From Paludisphaera mucosa (GTDB lineage: Bacteria; Planctomycetota; Planctomycetia; Isosphaerales; Isosphaeraceae), in assembly GCF_029589435.1 (NCBI RefSeq), contig NZ_JARRAG010000002.1, positions 2,170,001 through 2,234,000 on the forward strand: a stretch of 64,000 nucleotides of DNA. Direction: 5' to 3'. Of this stretch, positions 34,268-43,609 are shown in pieces; position 1 is the first letter of the stretch; each line of letters starts with the position of its first letter. Made by a program: the position numbers and the translations under genes. The notes beneath the pieces were generated by a model, which saw only the letters and a list, made by a program, of their open reading frames with translations, did not search any database and was not told where the DNA came from.

Positions 34268-35063
34268 GGCGTTCCTCGTTTCCGATTTTTGGATAGTCGA
34301 CCACGGTCATGACGCAGCCGTCGGGCGTCTTTCGATCCTCCACTCGTCGCGTCCGAGCCTTCTATCAGGATCCTGGATCCATTCGCTCGATCGGCGACGA
34401 TGCGACGGCTTCTTTCCTCTCCTCGTTACAAATCCCCTGATATCCAGACGTCCGAAAGGCCGGAGATGTTCGCGGCGACCCGCGAGACCTCCCATTCCAT
34501 TAAGGGCCGCGCCCCCAAAGAAATGTAACCTACATCCCTCCCGAGCCAAGGCCGGTCCCCACGATTCTTCAGGATTCCGAGGGCCCACGTTTTTGCCTAG
34601 AGCAAAACCAGGGCCGAGTTCATCAGGAGTTCACGAAGACGTCGTTTCGGCACTCTCCCCTCCGCTTCGGAACGCCGCCGGGTCTCGGCCGGCAACGGCG
34701 TTCGAGAGCCTTCACCAGGTCGCGTCGATCTCCTTAGATCCTCATCGGGAAAGCACTTGGGGCTGCGGAGGCGGCGGCCCCAGGGGCTTCGGTCCAGATC
34801 AGAAGACAGACCTGACAACCGTCCTGGAGATGGAGGTTCGCCGGCCTCCGCATCGACGGCCGGAGGTGGGAGATGGCAGAAAGTGCCGCGCCTTCAGAAA
34901 TTTCTGTCAACTTCTGCACTTTCTACGGGCAACCCCTGCCCAGGAAGTAAACTCCCGGACCGGGGTGGGCGTGGCGGGGCATTTGACCTCGCCCGAGAAG
35001 CTCTCGCCGGGTAAGACGATCCTCGCCGGCATCCGCATCGATCCTGCTGGAGCGAGGACGCTC
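34268..35063. other. 796-base region without a recognisable gene
   Basis: GC is visibly lower than in flanking genes. Short open frames on both strands have no ribosome sites and no familiar sequence. A run AGAAATTTCTG near 34896 is palindromic, and GGAGG/CCTCC pairs near 34830-34865 could fold. It may be the leader of the glycosyltransferase gene or a decayed remnant. Confidence 0.45.
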
Positions 35064-36689
35064 ATGACTCCCAAGCTCGCCCTGCTGACGCTGATCGCGA
35101 CGACGGCGTCGCTGCGGCTGCTGGCCGCCTGGAACCTGGGGCTGGGCAACGACGAAGCCTACCACTTCCTCTACGCCATGCACCCGGCTCCGAGCTATTT
35201 CGACCACCCGCCGATGGTCGCCGCCGTCGAGACGGTCGGGCTCGCGATCGTCGGCGACCCCTTCTCGCCGCTGGGGCTGAGGCTGGGATTCATCGCCCTC
35301 TTCGCCGGCTCGACCTGGCTCATGGCCCGGATCGCCCGGCGATGGTACGGCGAGTGGCCGGGGTTCTTCGCCGCGCTCGCCCTGAACCTGTCGGGCTACT
35401 ACGGCCTGGCCGTCGGCTCCTTCGCCCTGCCCGACGGCCCCCTGCTCTTCTTCTGGCTGCTCACCCTCGACCGGATCGACCTGGCGCTCGAAGAGCCGGC
35501 GCGGCTGCGGCCCTGGGCGGCCGTCGGGCTGGCGTGGGGTCTGGCGATGTTGAGCAAGTATCATGCGGTCTTCCTGCCCGTCGGGACGGTCCTGTACCTC
35601 CTCTTGCGGCCCGGTCGGCGACGGTTGCTGAAATCGCCCGGACCGTACCTGGCGATCGGCCTGGGCCTGCTGATCTTCAGCCCGGTGATCGCCTGGAACG
35701 CCCGCAACGGCTGGGCGTCGTTCGCCTTCCAGGGGGGGCGGGCCGTCGGCGGGCTGTCGCTCCGCCCCGACGCGCTGCTCGCGGCGATCGGGTCGCAGGC
35801 GGCCTACCTGTTCCCCTGGATCTGGATCCCCCTGATGGTCGTGGGCTGGCGGCTGATCGCGGGCTGGAGGGATCGCGACGACGAGCACGAGCGGCTGGCC
35901 TTGTGTCTCTGCGTCGCGCCTCTGGCGACGTTCACGGCGGTCGCCTGCCTGCGGCCGGTTTTGCCGCACTGGGGCCTGGTGGGGGTCCTGCCCCTCTTCC
36001 CGGCGCTCGGGCGGGCCCTGGCAGGAAGGGCCCAGGCCGACCCGCGGCTGACGCGACGCCGGATCGCGTTCGCGACGGCCTTCTCGGCCGCCCTGCTGGC
36101 GGCGACGGTCGCCGAGTATCGCTGGGGATGGCTCCAACGCGGCCCGGCCGGCGGGCTCGGCCTATTGACCGCGAAGACCGACCCCACGGCCGACCTGTAC
36201 GGCTGGGACCAGGTGGCCGCGCGGCTGGACCGCCTCGGGCTCCTCGACGACCCCCGGACGTTCGTCTTCACCAAGAACTGGTATCAGTCGGCCCAGGTCG
36301 CCCACGCGATCGGGATGCGGCGGCCGGTGGTCTGCTACAACCTGGAAGACGCCCGCGGCTTCGCCTTCTGGAGCGCCCCCGCCGACTGGCTCGGCCGCGA
36401 CGGCGTCTTCGTCATGATCAACGACGACTACACCCCGTTCAGCTTCTACGAGCGCTGGTTCCGGAGCTGCGAGGCCCTCGACGACTTCGAGGTGACGCGC
36501 CGCGGCGAGCCCGTGCGACGGGTCCGCATCTTCCGCCTGAACGAACAGCGGATCGCCCTGCCGTTCCAGTACACGAAGGAGCAGGCGGACGAGCGACTCC
36601 GGCTCCGGGAGCGGCTCCAGGGCCAGGCCGTGACTTACTCGCCGCCGCCCGAGGTGGGCTCGAAACGCCACTCCGTACGGCGCGACTAG
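35064..36689 (+). CDS. GT39-type (ArnT/PMT-like) membrane glycosyltransferase
   Basis: 541 residues. The N-terminal two thirds is a polytopic membrane domain. The first loop has LGNDEAYHFLYA and later SYFDHPPMVA: the D-E-A-Y and D-H-P-P motifs are typical of bacterial GT39/GT83 (ArnT, PMT_2) enzymes, where the acidic residues bind metal or act as base. They move a sugar from a polyprenyl-phosphate donor to lipid or protein on the periplasmic face. The C-terminal 170 residues are soluble. GAGGA five bases before ATG fixes the start. Acceptor and sugar are unknown. Confidence 0.87.
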   Translation: MTPKLALLTLIATTASLRLLAAWNLGLGNDEAYHFLYAMHPAPSYFDHPPMVAAVETVGLAIVGDPFSPLGLRLGFIALFAGSTWLMARIARRWYGEWPGFFAALALNLSGYYGLAVGSFALPDGPLLFFWLLTLDRIDLALEEPARLRPWAAVGLAWGLAMLSKYHAVFLPVGTVLYLLLRPGRRRLLKSPGPYLAIGLGLLIFSPVIAWNARNGWASFAFQGGRAVGGLSLRPDALLAAIGSQAAYLFPWIWIPLMVVGWRLIAGWRDRDDEHERLALCLCVAPLATFTAVACLRPVLPHWGLVGVLPLFPALGRALAGRAQADPRLTRRRIAFATAFSAALLAATVAEYRWGWLQRGPAGGLGLLTAKTDPTADLYGWDQVAARLDRLGLLDDPRTFVFTKNWYQSAQVAHAIGMRRPVVCYNLEDARGFAFWSAPADWLGRDGVFVMINDDYTPFSFYERWFRSCEALDDFEVTRRGEPVRRVRIFRLNEQRIALPFQYTKEQADERLRLRERLQGQAVTYSPPPEVGSKRHSVRRD

Positions 36690-37034
36690 AAGCGCCCGGT
36701 CGGATCGGGCAGTTTCGACGTGGACTCCGATTCCCGGGATGGAGCGGCGAGAGGTCGCGCCTTGATGACAGCCTAAAATTGATCCTCCCAAGTCCTCTGA
36801 TGCTAATCGCTTCCGCGATTCCGTTGGCGATCGGGGTTCGTCCCTTGCTAAATTGTGAAGGTATGTCATTTATAGGACAGACCATTGATGTCGAATTGGT
36901 GATGATATGGTAGGGATGGTGTAGTCGTGCCTGCAAGGTCCCTGCAAATCAACAGCCTGGTGTTCGGCCGCCTCTCGAGGTCGTCTACCCAGGTCTGAAG
37001 TCGTGCTCGATGGACAAATCTGCTCGGTGATCCC
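36690..37034. other. 345-base intergenic region before the sensor kinase
   Basis: AT-rich from about 36770 to 36930, for example around TGCTAAATTGTGAAGG and CATTTATAGGACAG, so it probably holds the promoter of the sensor kinase gene. No -35/-10 pair is convincing enough to assign. No coding signal is seen. Confidence 0.4.
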
Positions 37035-40000
37035 ATGAAGCGATCGCCCGTTGGAAATTACGTCGCCGCCGCAGCGGTCGTCGCCGCCGTCGTCTCGATC
37101 ATCGGCCCGGTCGAGCGGTTGGTCGGGCCGGGACAGCCTCTCATCTTCTTCGTGCCGGCCGTGACGATCGCGGCCTGGATCGGCGGCCTGGGGCCGGGGC
37201 TCCTTGGCGCGGCGCTGAGCGCCCTGATCTGCTTCTATTTCTACTTTCCGCCGTACCGATCCGTCCGGGTCGATAGCCCGAGCGACCAGTTCCAGCTCGT
37301 CCTCTTCTGCCTGCAGGGGGTCGCGGTCAGCCTGTTCATGGAGAGCCTGCACGCCGCCCGGCGACGGGTGGAGGAGGTCTCGCGACGGGCCGAGGCCCGT
37401 CGCGACCGGCTGCGTAAGAGCGAGGAAGAGTTCCGGACCCTGGCCGACGCCGTCCCGCAACTGGTCTGGACCGCGGATCCGGACGGAAACACTTTCTGGT
37501 ACAACAAGAAATGGTATGAGTACACCGGGAAGACGTTCGAGGACATGCGGGGCGGGGGCTGGCGATCGGTACACGACCAGGCGACGTTGCCGCTGGTGAT
37601 GGAACGGTGGTCGAAGTCGCTCGCGTCCGGCGAGCCGTTCGACATGGTGCTCCCCCTAAGGGGGGCGGACGGGGTGTTCCGGCCTTTCCTCACCCGCGTC
37701 AACGCGGTCAAGGACGCCGAGGGCCGCGTCGTTCGATGGTTCGGGACCAACACCGACGTCACCGAGAGCCGACGCGCCGAGGAGCTCAACGCCCGCCTGG
37801 CGGCCATCGTCGAGTCGTCCGAGGACGCCATCGTCGGCAAGAATCTCGACGGCGTCGTCACCTCCTGGAACGCGTCGGCCGAGAGGCTCTTCGGCTACGC
37901 GGCCGGGGAGATCGTCGGCCGGGAGGTCCTGCTGATCATCCCGCCCGACCGCCTGGACGAGGAGTCGGAGATCCTCGGGCGGCTGCGTCGCGGCGTCGCG
38001 GTGGACCACTTCGAGACGGTCCGCCGCCGCAAGGACGGGAGCCTGATCGAGGTCTCCCTGACCATCTCGCCGATCCGCGACGCTGTGGGGCGGGTCGTCG
38101 GGGCCTCGAAGATCGCCCGCGACATATCGGAGCGCCGCAGGGCCGAAAAGCAGCAGATCGAGAAGCTCGAGCTTCAGTCTCGATTCGCCGGCGTCGCCGC
38201 CTGCGTACCGGGGGTCGTCTACTCCTTCCGGATGCGGCCGGACGGCAGTTCCTGCATGCCGTTCGCGACGGCGGCCGTCGAGGACCTCTACGGGATCCCC
38301 GCGAGCGTGCTGGCCGAGGATTTCAGCCCCGTCTATGCGAACGTCCATCCCGACGACGCCCGGGTCTTGCGCGAAGACGTCGACGAGTCCTTCCGGCGGT
38401 CCACGCCCTGGTACTCAAGGTTCCGCTACCGCCACCCCGTGAAGGGCGAGCGCTGGATCGAAGGTCGCGCCGCCTTGCAGGCGGAGCCGGATGGGAGCGT
38501 CCTCTGGCACGGGTTCCTCATGGACGTCACCGACCTGGTGGCGACGGAGTCGGCGAAGCGGGATTTCGAGAGGCTGGCCCTATCGGTCCTGGAATCGCTC
38601 CCGAACAACATCGCGGTCGTGGACGAGGCGGGTCGCATCCTCGTCGTCAACCGGGCGTGGCGTCGGTTCGCGGAGGAGAACGGGGCCGTCGGGCGGGTCG
38701 ACGAGGGGGCCGACTATTTCGAGGTCTGCAACGCGGCCACTGGGGAGGTTCGTCCCTCGGCGAGGGCCGTCGCCGCGGGCATCCGGGACGTGCTCGCCGC
38801 GCGTCGGGGCGCGTTCGAGTTCGAGTATCCCTGCCACTCGCCGTCGCGGCGGCGTTGGTTCCTCGGGCGGGTCTCCCCCTTCGTCGGGGGGGGGCCGCGG
38901 CGCGTCGTCGTCTCGCACGAGGACGTCACCGCGATGAAGGTCGCCGAGGAGCGGCTCCGCTACCGCGAGCGGATGCTGGCCCAGTCGCAGGCGATGGCCC
39001 ACGTCGGCAGCTGGGAGCTGGACCTCGACGATCGCGAAGACCTCGCCCGCAACGCGCTGCGGTGGTCCGACGAGTGCTGCCGCATTTTCGGATATGAACC
39101 GGGCCAGGTCCGGGTCGACAACGACCTGTTCCTGAAGTCCGTCCATCCCGACGACCGCGATCCGATCGCGGCCGCGATGAGGGCCATGATCGCGACGGGC
39201 GACCCGTACGAGATCGAGCATCGGATCACGCTGCCGGACGGATCGGAGCGGATCGTCCACGAATGGGCCGAGATCCTGGCCGACCCCGACGGTCTCTCGT
39301 CCCGGGTGGTGGGCACCTGCCAGGACGTGACCGAGCAGCGGCAGGTGGAAGCGACCTTGAAAGGTTGGGCGGAACGGCTGGAGACGCTGTCGCGACAGGT
39401 CCTCCGGGCCCAGGAGGACGAACGTCGCCGCATCGCCCGCGAACTGCACGACGAGATCGGCCAGGCCCTGACCGCCCTGAAGATTAACCTCCAGGAGGCG
39501 AGGGAGGGCCGCGCCGACGGGCCCGCACGGCTTGACGACAGCATCGCCATCGTGGGCGAGGCCCTCCAGCAGGTCCGCAGCATGGCGCTCGACTTGCGAC
39601 CTTCCATCCTCGACGACCTCGGGCTGGTCGCGGCGCTCGAGTGGTACGTCGAGCGGAAGGTCCAGCGCACCGGCCTGAAGGGCCGATTCGTCGCCGAGCC
39701 GGAAGACGTCCGCGCAGATCCCGAGATCGAGACCGTCTGCTTCCGCGTCGCCCAGGAGGCGTTGACCAACGTGGCGAGGCACGCGCACGCCTCCCGTTTC
39801 AGCGTCGAGCTGCGCGGGGGGGCCGCGGGCTTGCGGCTCGTCGTCCGCGACGACGGGATCGGGTTCGACCCGGCGGCCGCCCTCCGGGCCGCGTCGCGCG
39901 GGGCCAGCCTCGGACTCTCGGGGATGCAGGAGCGGGTCGAGCTGGTCGGCGGCCAGATCGAGTTCACCTCGGCGGCTTCGACAGGCACCGAGATCCAGGT

Positions 40001-40052
40001 TGATTTGCCGGCCGCCCCGCTCGCGTCGCACAGGGTCGACCGGGTCGGATGA
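37035..40052 (+). CDS. multi-PAS membrane sensor histidine kinase (HisKA_3)
   Basis: 1005 residues. N-terminal membrane domain of the KdpD-like DUF4118 type (about 8-105, three or four helices, with LGPGLLGAALSAL), then about five PAS/PAC units (roughly 128-240, 250-370, 385-500, 515-640 and 650-770). The kinase core has a HisKA_3 dimerisation helix with phospho-acceptor His805 in RRRIARELHDEIGQALTAL and a HATPase with DDGIGFDP and LGLSGMQERV. This is the NarX/DesK/LiaS class that partners NarL-type regulators. The next gene is one, overlapping or close to the stop. Confidence 0.93.
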   Translation: MKRSPVGNYVAAAAVVAAVVSIIGPVERLVGPGQPLIFFVPAVTIAAWIGGLGPGLLGAALSALICFYFYFPPYRSVRVDSPSDQFQLVLFCLQGVAVSLFMESLHAARRRVEEVSRRAEARRDRLRKSEEEFRTLADAVPQLVWTADPDGNTFWYNKKWYEYTGKTFEDMRGGGWRSVHDQATLPLVMERWSKSLASGEPFDMVLPLRGADGVFRPFLTRVNAVKDAEGRVVRWFGTNTDVTESRRAEELNARLAAIVESSEDAIVGKNLDGVVTSWNASAERLFGYAAGEIVGREVLLIIPPDRLDEESEILGRLRRGVAVDHFETVRRRKDGSLIEVSLTISPIRDAVGRVVGASKIARDISERRRAEKQQIEKLELQSRFAGVAACVPGVVYSFRMRPDGSSCMPFATAAVEDLYGIPASVLAEDFSPVYANVHPDDARVLREDVDESFRRSTPWYSRFRYRHPVKGERWIEGRAALQAEPDGSVLWHGFLMDVTDLVATESAKRDFERLALSVLESLPNNIAVVDEAGRILVVNRAWRRFAEENGAVGRVDEGADYFEVCNAATGEVRPSARAVAAGIRDVLAARRGAFEFEYPCHSPSRRRWFLGRVSPFVGGGPRRVVVSHEDVTAMKVAEERLRYRERMLAQSQAMAHVGSWELDLDDREDLARNALRWSDECCRIFGYEPGQVRVDNDLFLKSVHPDDRDPIAAAMRAMIATGDPYEIEHRITLPDGSERIVHEWAEILADPDGLSSRVVGTCQDVTEQRQVEATLKGWAERLETLSRQVLRAQEDERRRIARELHDEIGQALTALKINLQEAREGRADGPARLDDSIAIVGEALQQVRSMALDLRPSILDDLGLVAALEWYVERKVQRTGLKGRFVAEPEDVRADPEIETVCFRVAQEALTNVARHAHASRFSVELRGGAAGLRLVVRDDGIGFDPAAALRAASRGASLGLSGMQERVELVGGQIEFTSAASTGTEIQVDLPAAPLASHRVDRVG

Positions 40053-40066
40053 GGGAGGAGGACGGG

Positions 40067-40726
40067 ATGGAAAGGGATCCGATCCGCGTCTTGATCGTCG
40101 ACGATCACGCCCTCATCCGCGCCGGCCTCCGCGGGCTGCTGGCCGCGCTGCCGGAAGTCCAGGTGATCGGCGAGGCGGTCGACGGCCGCCAGGCGCTGGA
40201 GCTGGTCGAATCGCTGCGGCCCGACGTCATGATGACCGACATCTCCATGCCCGGGATCGACGGCCTGGAGCTGACGGCGGCCGTGGCTCGCGGTCCCGCC
40301 CCCACCAAGGTCCTCATCCTTTCGATGCACACCGAGCGGGCCTACGCCGATAAGGCGATGAGGGCCGGCGCGGCGGGCTATCTGGTCAAGGACTCGGGCA
40401 CCGCCGAGATCGAGCTGGCGATCCGCGCGGTCGCCCGCGGCGAATCCTATCTCAGCCCGGCGGTCACCAAACACGTCGTGGCCGGATACGCCCGCATGGC
40501 GGAGGCCGAGGCGAACGACCCCGGCCCCCTGACGCCGCGGCAGCGCGACGTCCTGAAGCTGATCGCCGCGGGGCTCACCACCAAGGCGATCGCCCACCGG
40601 CTGGACATCAGCGTCAAGACGGCGGACACGCATCGCGTCCAGCTGATGGAGCGGCTGGGTATCCATGAAATCGCGGGGCTCGTCCGTTACGCCATCCGCA
40701 CCGGACTGGTCGATCACGAGGCCTGA
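40067..40726 (+). CDS. NarL/LuxR-type response regulator
   Basis: 219 residues from the ATG at 40067, which follows GGAGGAGG by six bases; an earlier in-frame ATG at 40049 overlaps the kinase stop by four bases but lacks its own site. The receiver has the acidic pair D12-D13, phospho-acceptor D58 and K108. The C-terminal LuxR-type HTH (about 150-215) reads LTPRQRDVLKLIAAGLTTKA then DISVKTADTHR. It is the cognate partner of the adjacent HisKA_3 kinase and likely translationally coupled to it. Confidence 0.94.
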   Translation: MERDPIRVLIVDDHALIRAGLRGLLAALPEVQVIGEAVDGRQALELVESLRPDVMMTDISMPGIDGLELTAAVARGPAPTKVLILSMHTERAYADKAMRAGAAGYLVKDSGTAEIELAIRAVARGESYLSPAVTKHVVAGYARMAEAEANDPGPLTPRQRDVLKLIAAGLTTKAIAHRLDISVKTADTHRVQLMERLGIHEIAGLVRYAIRTGLVDHEA

Positions 40727-41083
40727 GCGGCCGCCGTGGGGTGATTGCCGAGTCTTCCCTAGGGTGAACTCCCGATGGTCGAGGACCCGTCCTCGACGCA
40801 CAATCGTGATAGAGGTTGGGAACTCGGACGCGGCGACCGATGTCGCTGGCCGCGACCGGGAAGGCGAGTCGGCGGGAGGTCGGCGATGCGGGGAACGGGA
40901 ACATGGGGCGGCGACGACGCTCGTCCCAGGTCGGAGAGGCGATGGGTCGGCGACGCGGCCGGCCCCGGTTCGGGATATACGACCGCGACGAGGCGGCCGA
41001 TCCCGCTCCACCTCCCGACGCTCCCGCAACCGCCCCGTCCACCTCCCGCTTTTCCCCTGTTCGGAGCCCTCGCTGACGGGCCG
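40727..41083. other. 357-base intergenic region
   Basis: Lies between the response regulator and the receiver-only gene. Apart from the perfect inverted repeat listed at 40778-40797 I see no gene or clear promoter. Open frames here overlap in all phases and follow from high GC. Confidence 0.4.
40778..40797. repeat. perfect 20-bp inverted repeat
   Basis: GTCGAGGACCCGTCCTCGAC: two 9-base arms around two bases. It sits 52 bases after the response-regulator stop. It could be a protein-binding site (for example for the adjacent NarL-type regulator) or a compact hairpin that ends the transcript; there is no T run. Confidence 0.5.
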
Positions 41084-41506
41084 ATGGGCCGGAAAGGTCG
41101 GGATCGCGTGTCCCGGACCTGGCGTGCGGTCGTCGTCGACGACCATCCGAAACTCCTGGAGATCGTCAAGCGGCTGCTGGCCACCATCCCGGGCGTCGAG
41201 GTCGTCGGGGAGGCCGTCTCGGGCCGGGAGGCCGTCGAGGCGGTGGACCGACTGCGACCCGACCTCGTTCTGATGGATATGACCATGCCGGACATGGACG
41301 GCCTGGAGGCGACGCGGAGGATCGTGGCCCGTCCGAACGCCCCGGCGGTCGTGATCATGACCGTCCACGACATGCCCCGATACCGCGACGCCGCGCTGGC
41401 CGCGGGCGCTCGCGTTTTCCTCAGCAAATCGCTACTCGCCGATCAACTTCGACGGGTGATCGCAGACCTCTCGCCCGGGCCCGGCGCCGGCGAGGAGTGG
41501 AGTTGA
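41084..41506 (+). CDS. receiver-only response regulator
   Basis: 140 residues: one REC domain with acidic pair D19-D20, phospho-acceptor D65 in VLMDMTMPDMDG and K115 in FLSKSL, and no output domain. The sequence resembles NarL-type receivers, so it may compete for phosphate from the upstream kinase or act through protein contacts. An ATG at 41084 and a GTG at 41108 are both possible starts; GGGA stands before the GTG. I list the ATG. Confidence 0.82.
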   Translation: MGRKGRDRVSRTWRAVVVDDHPKLLEIVKRLLATIPGVEVVGEAVSGREAVEAVDRLRPDLVLMDMTMPDMDGLEATRRIVARPNAPAVVIMTVHDMPRYRDAALAAGARVFLSKSLLADQLRRVIADLSPGPGAGEEWS

Positions 41507-41625
41507 TGCTCGAAGCGGTCCGCCGGCGCCGGCCCTTAGTTTAGATGTCCATCGCGTTTACCGGTTTCATCGTACCTCGTCCGTAGATCGACGGCCGCCG
41601 GGCCCATCTCGCAGGGAGAGCCTTC

Positions 41626-41895
41626 ATGTCCAAGAATATCACGATCGACGATTGCGGGCTTCGCCGTATGACCCTCGACGACCAGCCGCTCCTGATCCAG
41701 CTCATGTTCCAACTGCTCGAGAAGCTCGCCGGCCAGGGCGATGGATTGGAGTCCGTCGAGCGGTTCGACCGGTCGATTACGCGGTGGCACGACGCCGACT
41801 ACGACTACATCGACATCGATCTGCCCGAGGACGCCGAACTCGAGGCCGACATCAACGTCCACGACGGCAAGGCTTTCATCCGCTTGATGAAGTGA
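41626..41895 (+). CDS. hypothetical protein, 89 aa
   Basis: No family recognised. The protein is acidic, with an N-terminal part SKNITIDDCGLRRMTLDDQ, an amphipathic helix (PLLIQLMFQLLEKLAGQ) and a strongly acidic C-terminal half DADYDYIDIDLPEDAELEAD. GGGAGAG five bases before the ATG supports translation. It is the last gene before the IS element. Confidence 0.6.
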   Translation: MSKNITIDDCGLRRMTLDDQPLLIQLMFQLLEKLAGQGDGLESVERFDRSITRWHDADYDYIDIDLPEDAELEADINVHDGKAFIRLMK

Positions 41896-42250
41896 GGTCA
41901 GGTCCGGCTTTCGACCCCGAGCCGCCTTCGGATCTCGGCCTACCCGCCTCCGATCACTCCTGCGGCCCTTCGAACGCCTGAACGACCGGGCGGACCCGCG
42001 CCTTCCCCCTCTCCAGTTCGAGGGCGCGCCGGATCCGCCCGGCGTCCCGGGAGCCGCCGCAAAGGACGGCGCGGCCCTCGCCGCCCGCCGCGGCAGCCCC
42101 AGGCGCCCGCAGCCCCTCCACATCGTCGACCGCCTGCGCGGGCCTGCGCCGGCGAACGGCCCTGCGTCCGCCACGCGCCTTGCCTGCGGCACCCTCCAAC
42201 GGGACGCCGTCAGGCTTCCGAAAGCCCGATCCGCCCGGAAACCCGGCCCG
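41896..42250. other. 355-base gap up to the IS element
   Basis: Very GC-rich with Arg/Ala/Gly-coding open frames on both strands that match nothing I know. No ribosome site or hairpin stands out. It may be a decayed gene interrupted by the insertion sequence; the stretch continues as the hslV leader on the other side of the element. Confidence 0.4.
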
Positions 42251-42260
42251 GGCGCCGGGC
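42251..42260. repeat. target site duplication, left copy
   Basis: GGCGCCGGGC, identical to the 10 bases directly after the right inverted repeat (43472-43481). ISAs1-family elements make duplications of this size. Confidence 0.88.
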
Positions 42261-42281
42261 CAGGGTGAGTCGGTTCGTTAA
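42261..42281 (+). repeat. left terminal inverted repeat of the IS
   Basis: Begins CAGGGTGAG; matches the complement of the right end at 16 of 21 positions, including the first nine. Confidence 0.88.
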
Positions 42282-42318
42282 TTTGTGGTAGGCTGTCGAC
42301 TTTTTGGAGTCGACGCCG

Positions 42319-43462
42319 ATGGACGACCGACGCCCGCTGCGCCTGCACGACTTCCTGGCCGAGGTCCCCGACCCGCGCGAGCGGTCGGGGCGGCGGCATC
42401 CCCTGGCCGCGATCCTCGCCCACGCGTGCTGCGCGATCCTCTGCGGCTGCCGCGGCTACGCGGCGATCGCGCAGTGGGGCCGCGACCAGCCCATCGGGCT
42501 GATGCACCGCCTGGGCTATCTGCGTCGGCCCCCCTCCTACGGCGCCGTCCGCGAGGTCTTCCTCCGGCTCGACGCCGACGCCTTCGAGGCGGCCGTCGCC
42601 CGCTGGGTCGACCACGTCCTGCCCGACGTCGACCCCGACGGCCTGCGGGCCGTGGCGATCGACGGCAAGGCCTCGCGAGGGAGCCGTCGGGGCGCCGCCC
42701 CGGCGGTCCACCTGCTGGCGGCCCTCGACCAGGCCACCGGCTGCGTCCTCGCCCAGGCCCGCGTCCCGGCCGAGACCAACGAGCACAAGACGGCCCTGCG
42801 ACTGCTGAAGGGGCTGGCCCTGGAGGGCCGCGTCGTCACCGGCGACGCCGCCTTCTGCCAACGCGACCTCAGCCGCCGGGTCGTCGAGGCCGGGGGCCAC
42901 TTCCTCTGGAAGGTCGACGCCAACCAGCCGACCCTCCTGGCGGACGTCGCGGCGGCCTGCGAGCCGCCGGTTTCCCCCCTACGCCCGGCGGCGGGCCGCC
43001 GCCGAGCGCGATGAGGCGACCACGGTCGACAAGCACGGCGACCGGGTCGAACGCCGACGGCTGACCGTCACGACGATGCTGGGAGGCTACCTCGACTGGC
43101 CCCACGCCGCCCAGGTCGGCCGCCTGGAGCGGACGATCACGGCCGCGGGCCGGACGACGGTCGAGGTGCAATGCATCGTCACCAGCGTCCCACGATCCCG
43201 GGCCGACGCCGCGACGCTCCTGGCCTGGACGCGGGGCCATTGGGCGATCGAGAACGGGCTGCACTACGTCCGCGACGTCACGCTGGGCGAGGACGCCAAC
43301 CGGACCCGCACCGGCTCCGGCCCCCAGGCCCTGGCCGTCCTGCGGAACCTCGCCGTGAGTTGGCTCCGCCTCCAGGGCGTCACCAACGTCGCCGCGGCCC
43401 TCCGTCGCAACGCCGCCAGGGTCCACGAGTTGGTCGTGAACCTACGCAGCTTGAAGAACTAG
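42319..43462 (+). pseudogene. ISAs1-family transposase, frameshifted
   Basis: The first part (42319-43014) carries the DDE_Tnp_1-associated N-domain (FLAEVPDPRERSGRRHPLAA, CRGYAAIAQWG) and the first two catalytic Asp in AVAIDGKASRGS and VVTGDAAFCQ. The rest continues in the +1 frame, PPYARRRAAAERDEATT onwards, to the Glu-bearing end block GHWAIENGLHYVRDVTLGED and stop at 43460-43462. The switch falls at TTTCCCCCC (42971-42979): one C fewer would restore one reading frame of about 380 codons. So it is inactive, or uses +1 frameshifting, or reflects a homopolymer error. GGAG stands nine bases before the ATG. Confidence 0.88.
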
Positions 43463-43471
43463 CTCACCCTG
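43451..43471 (-). repeat. right terminal inverted repeat of the IS
   Basis: Ends CTCACCCTG on the plus strand; the transposase stop codon TAG (43460-43462) lies inside it. Confidence 0.88.
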
Positions 43472-43481
43472 GGCGCCGGGC
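43472..43481. repeat. target site duplication, right copy
   Basis: GGCGCCGGGC, identical to 42251-42260. Confidence 0.88.
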
Positions 43482-43609
43482 GCCGCCGCTTGGCACGAAC
43501 TCGGGCGATCCCGTATCTTCGGGGAGGCCGAGCGATCCCGCCGTCCCGAGCCGTCTGATGAAGGGTGGCGGCGGGACCGGACGCGATCGGCGACCAGGAG
43601 GCGACCCCC

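Larger units (their letters stand above)
42261..43471 (+). mobile_element. ISAs1-family insertion sequence, complete, 1211 bp
   Basis: Bounded by inverted repeats that start CAGGGTGAG (42261-42281 and the complement of 43451-43471; 16 of 21 positions match) and by exact 10-bp direct repeats GGCGCCGGGC. It holds one transposase gene interrupted by a frameshift. Length, terminal sequence and duplication size fit the ISAs1 family. The perfect duplication suggests a fairly recent insertion. It lies between an 89-aa hypothetical gene and hslV, 138 bases before the hslV start. Confidence 0.92.

Noticed and set aside
41954-42199. Minus-strand frame of 81 codons beside the IS element
   Set aside because: Arg/Ala/Gly-rich, no ribosome site, no family; likely GC artefact.
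42971-42979. Programmed -1 frameshift in the transposase
   Set aside because: The downstream half is in the +1 frame relative to the first, so a -1 slip would not give a fusion product.
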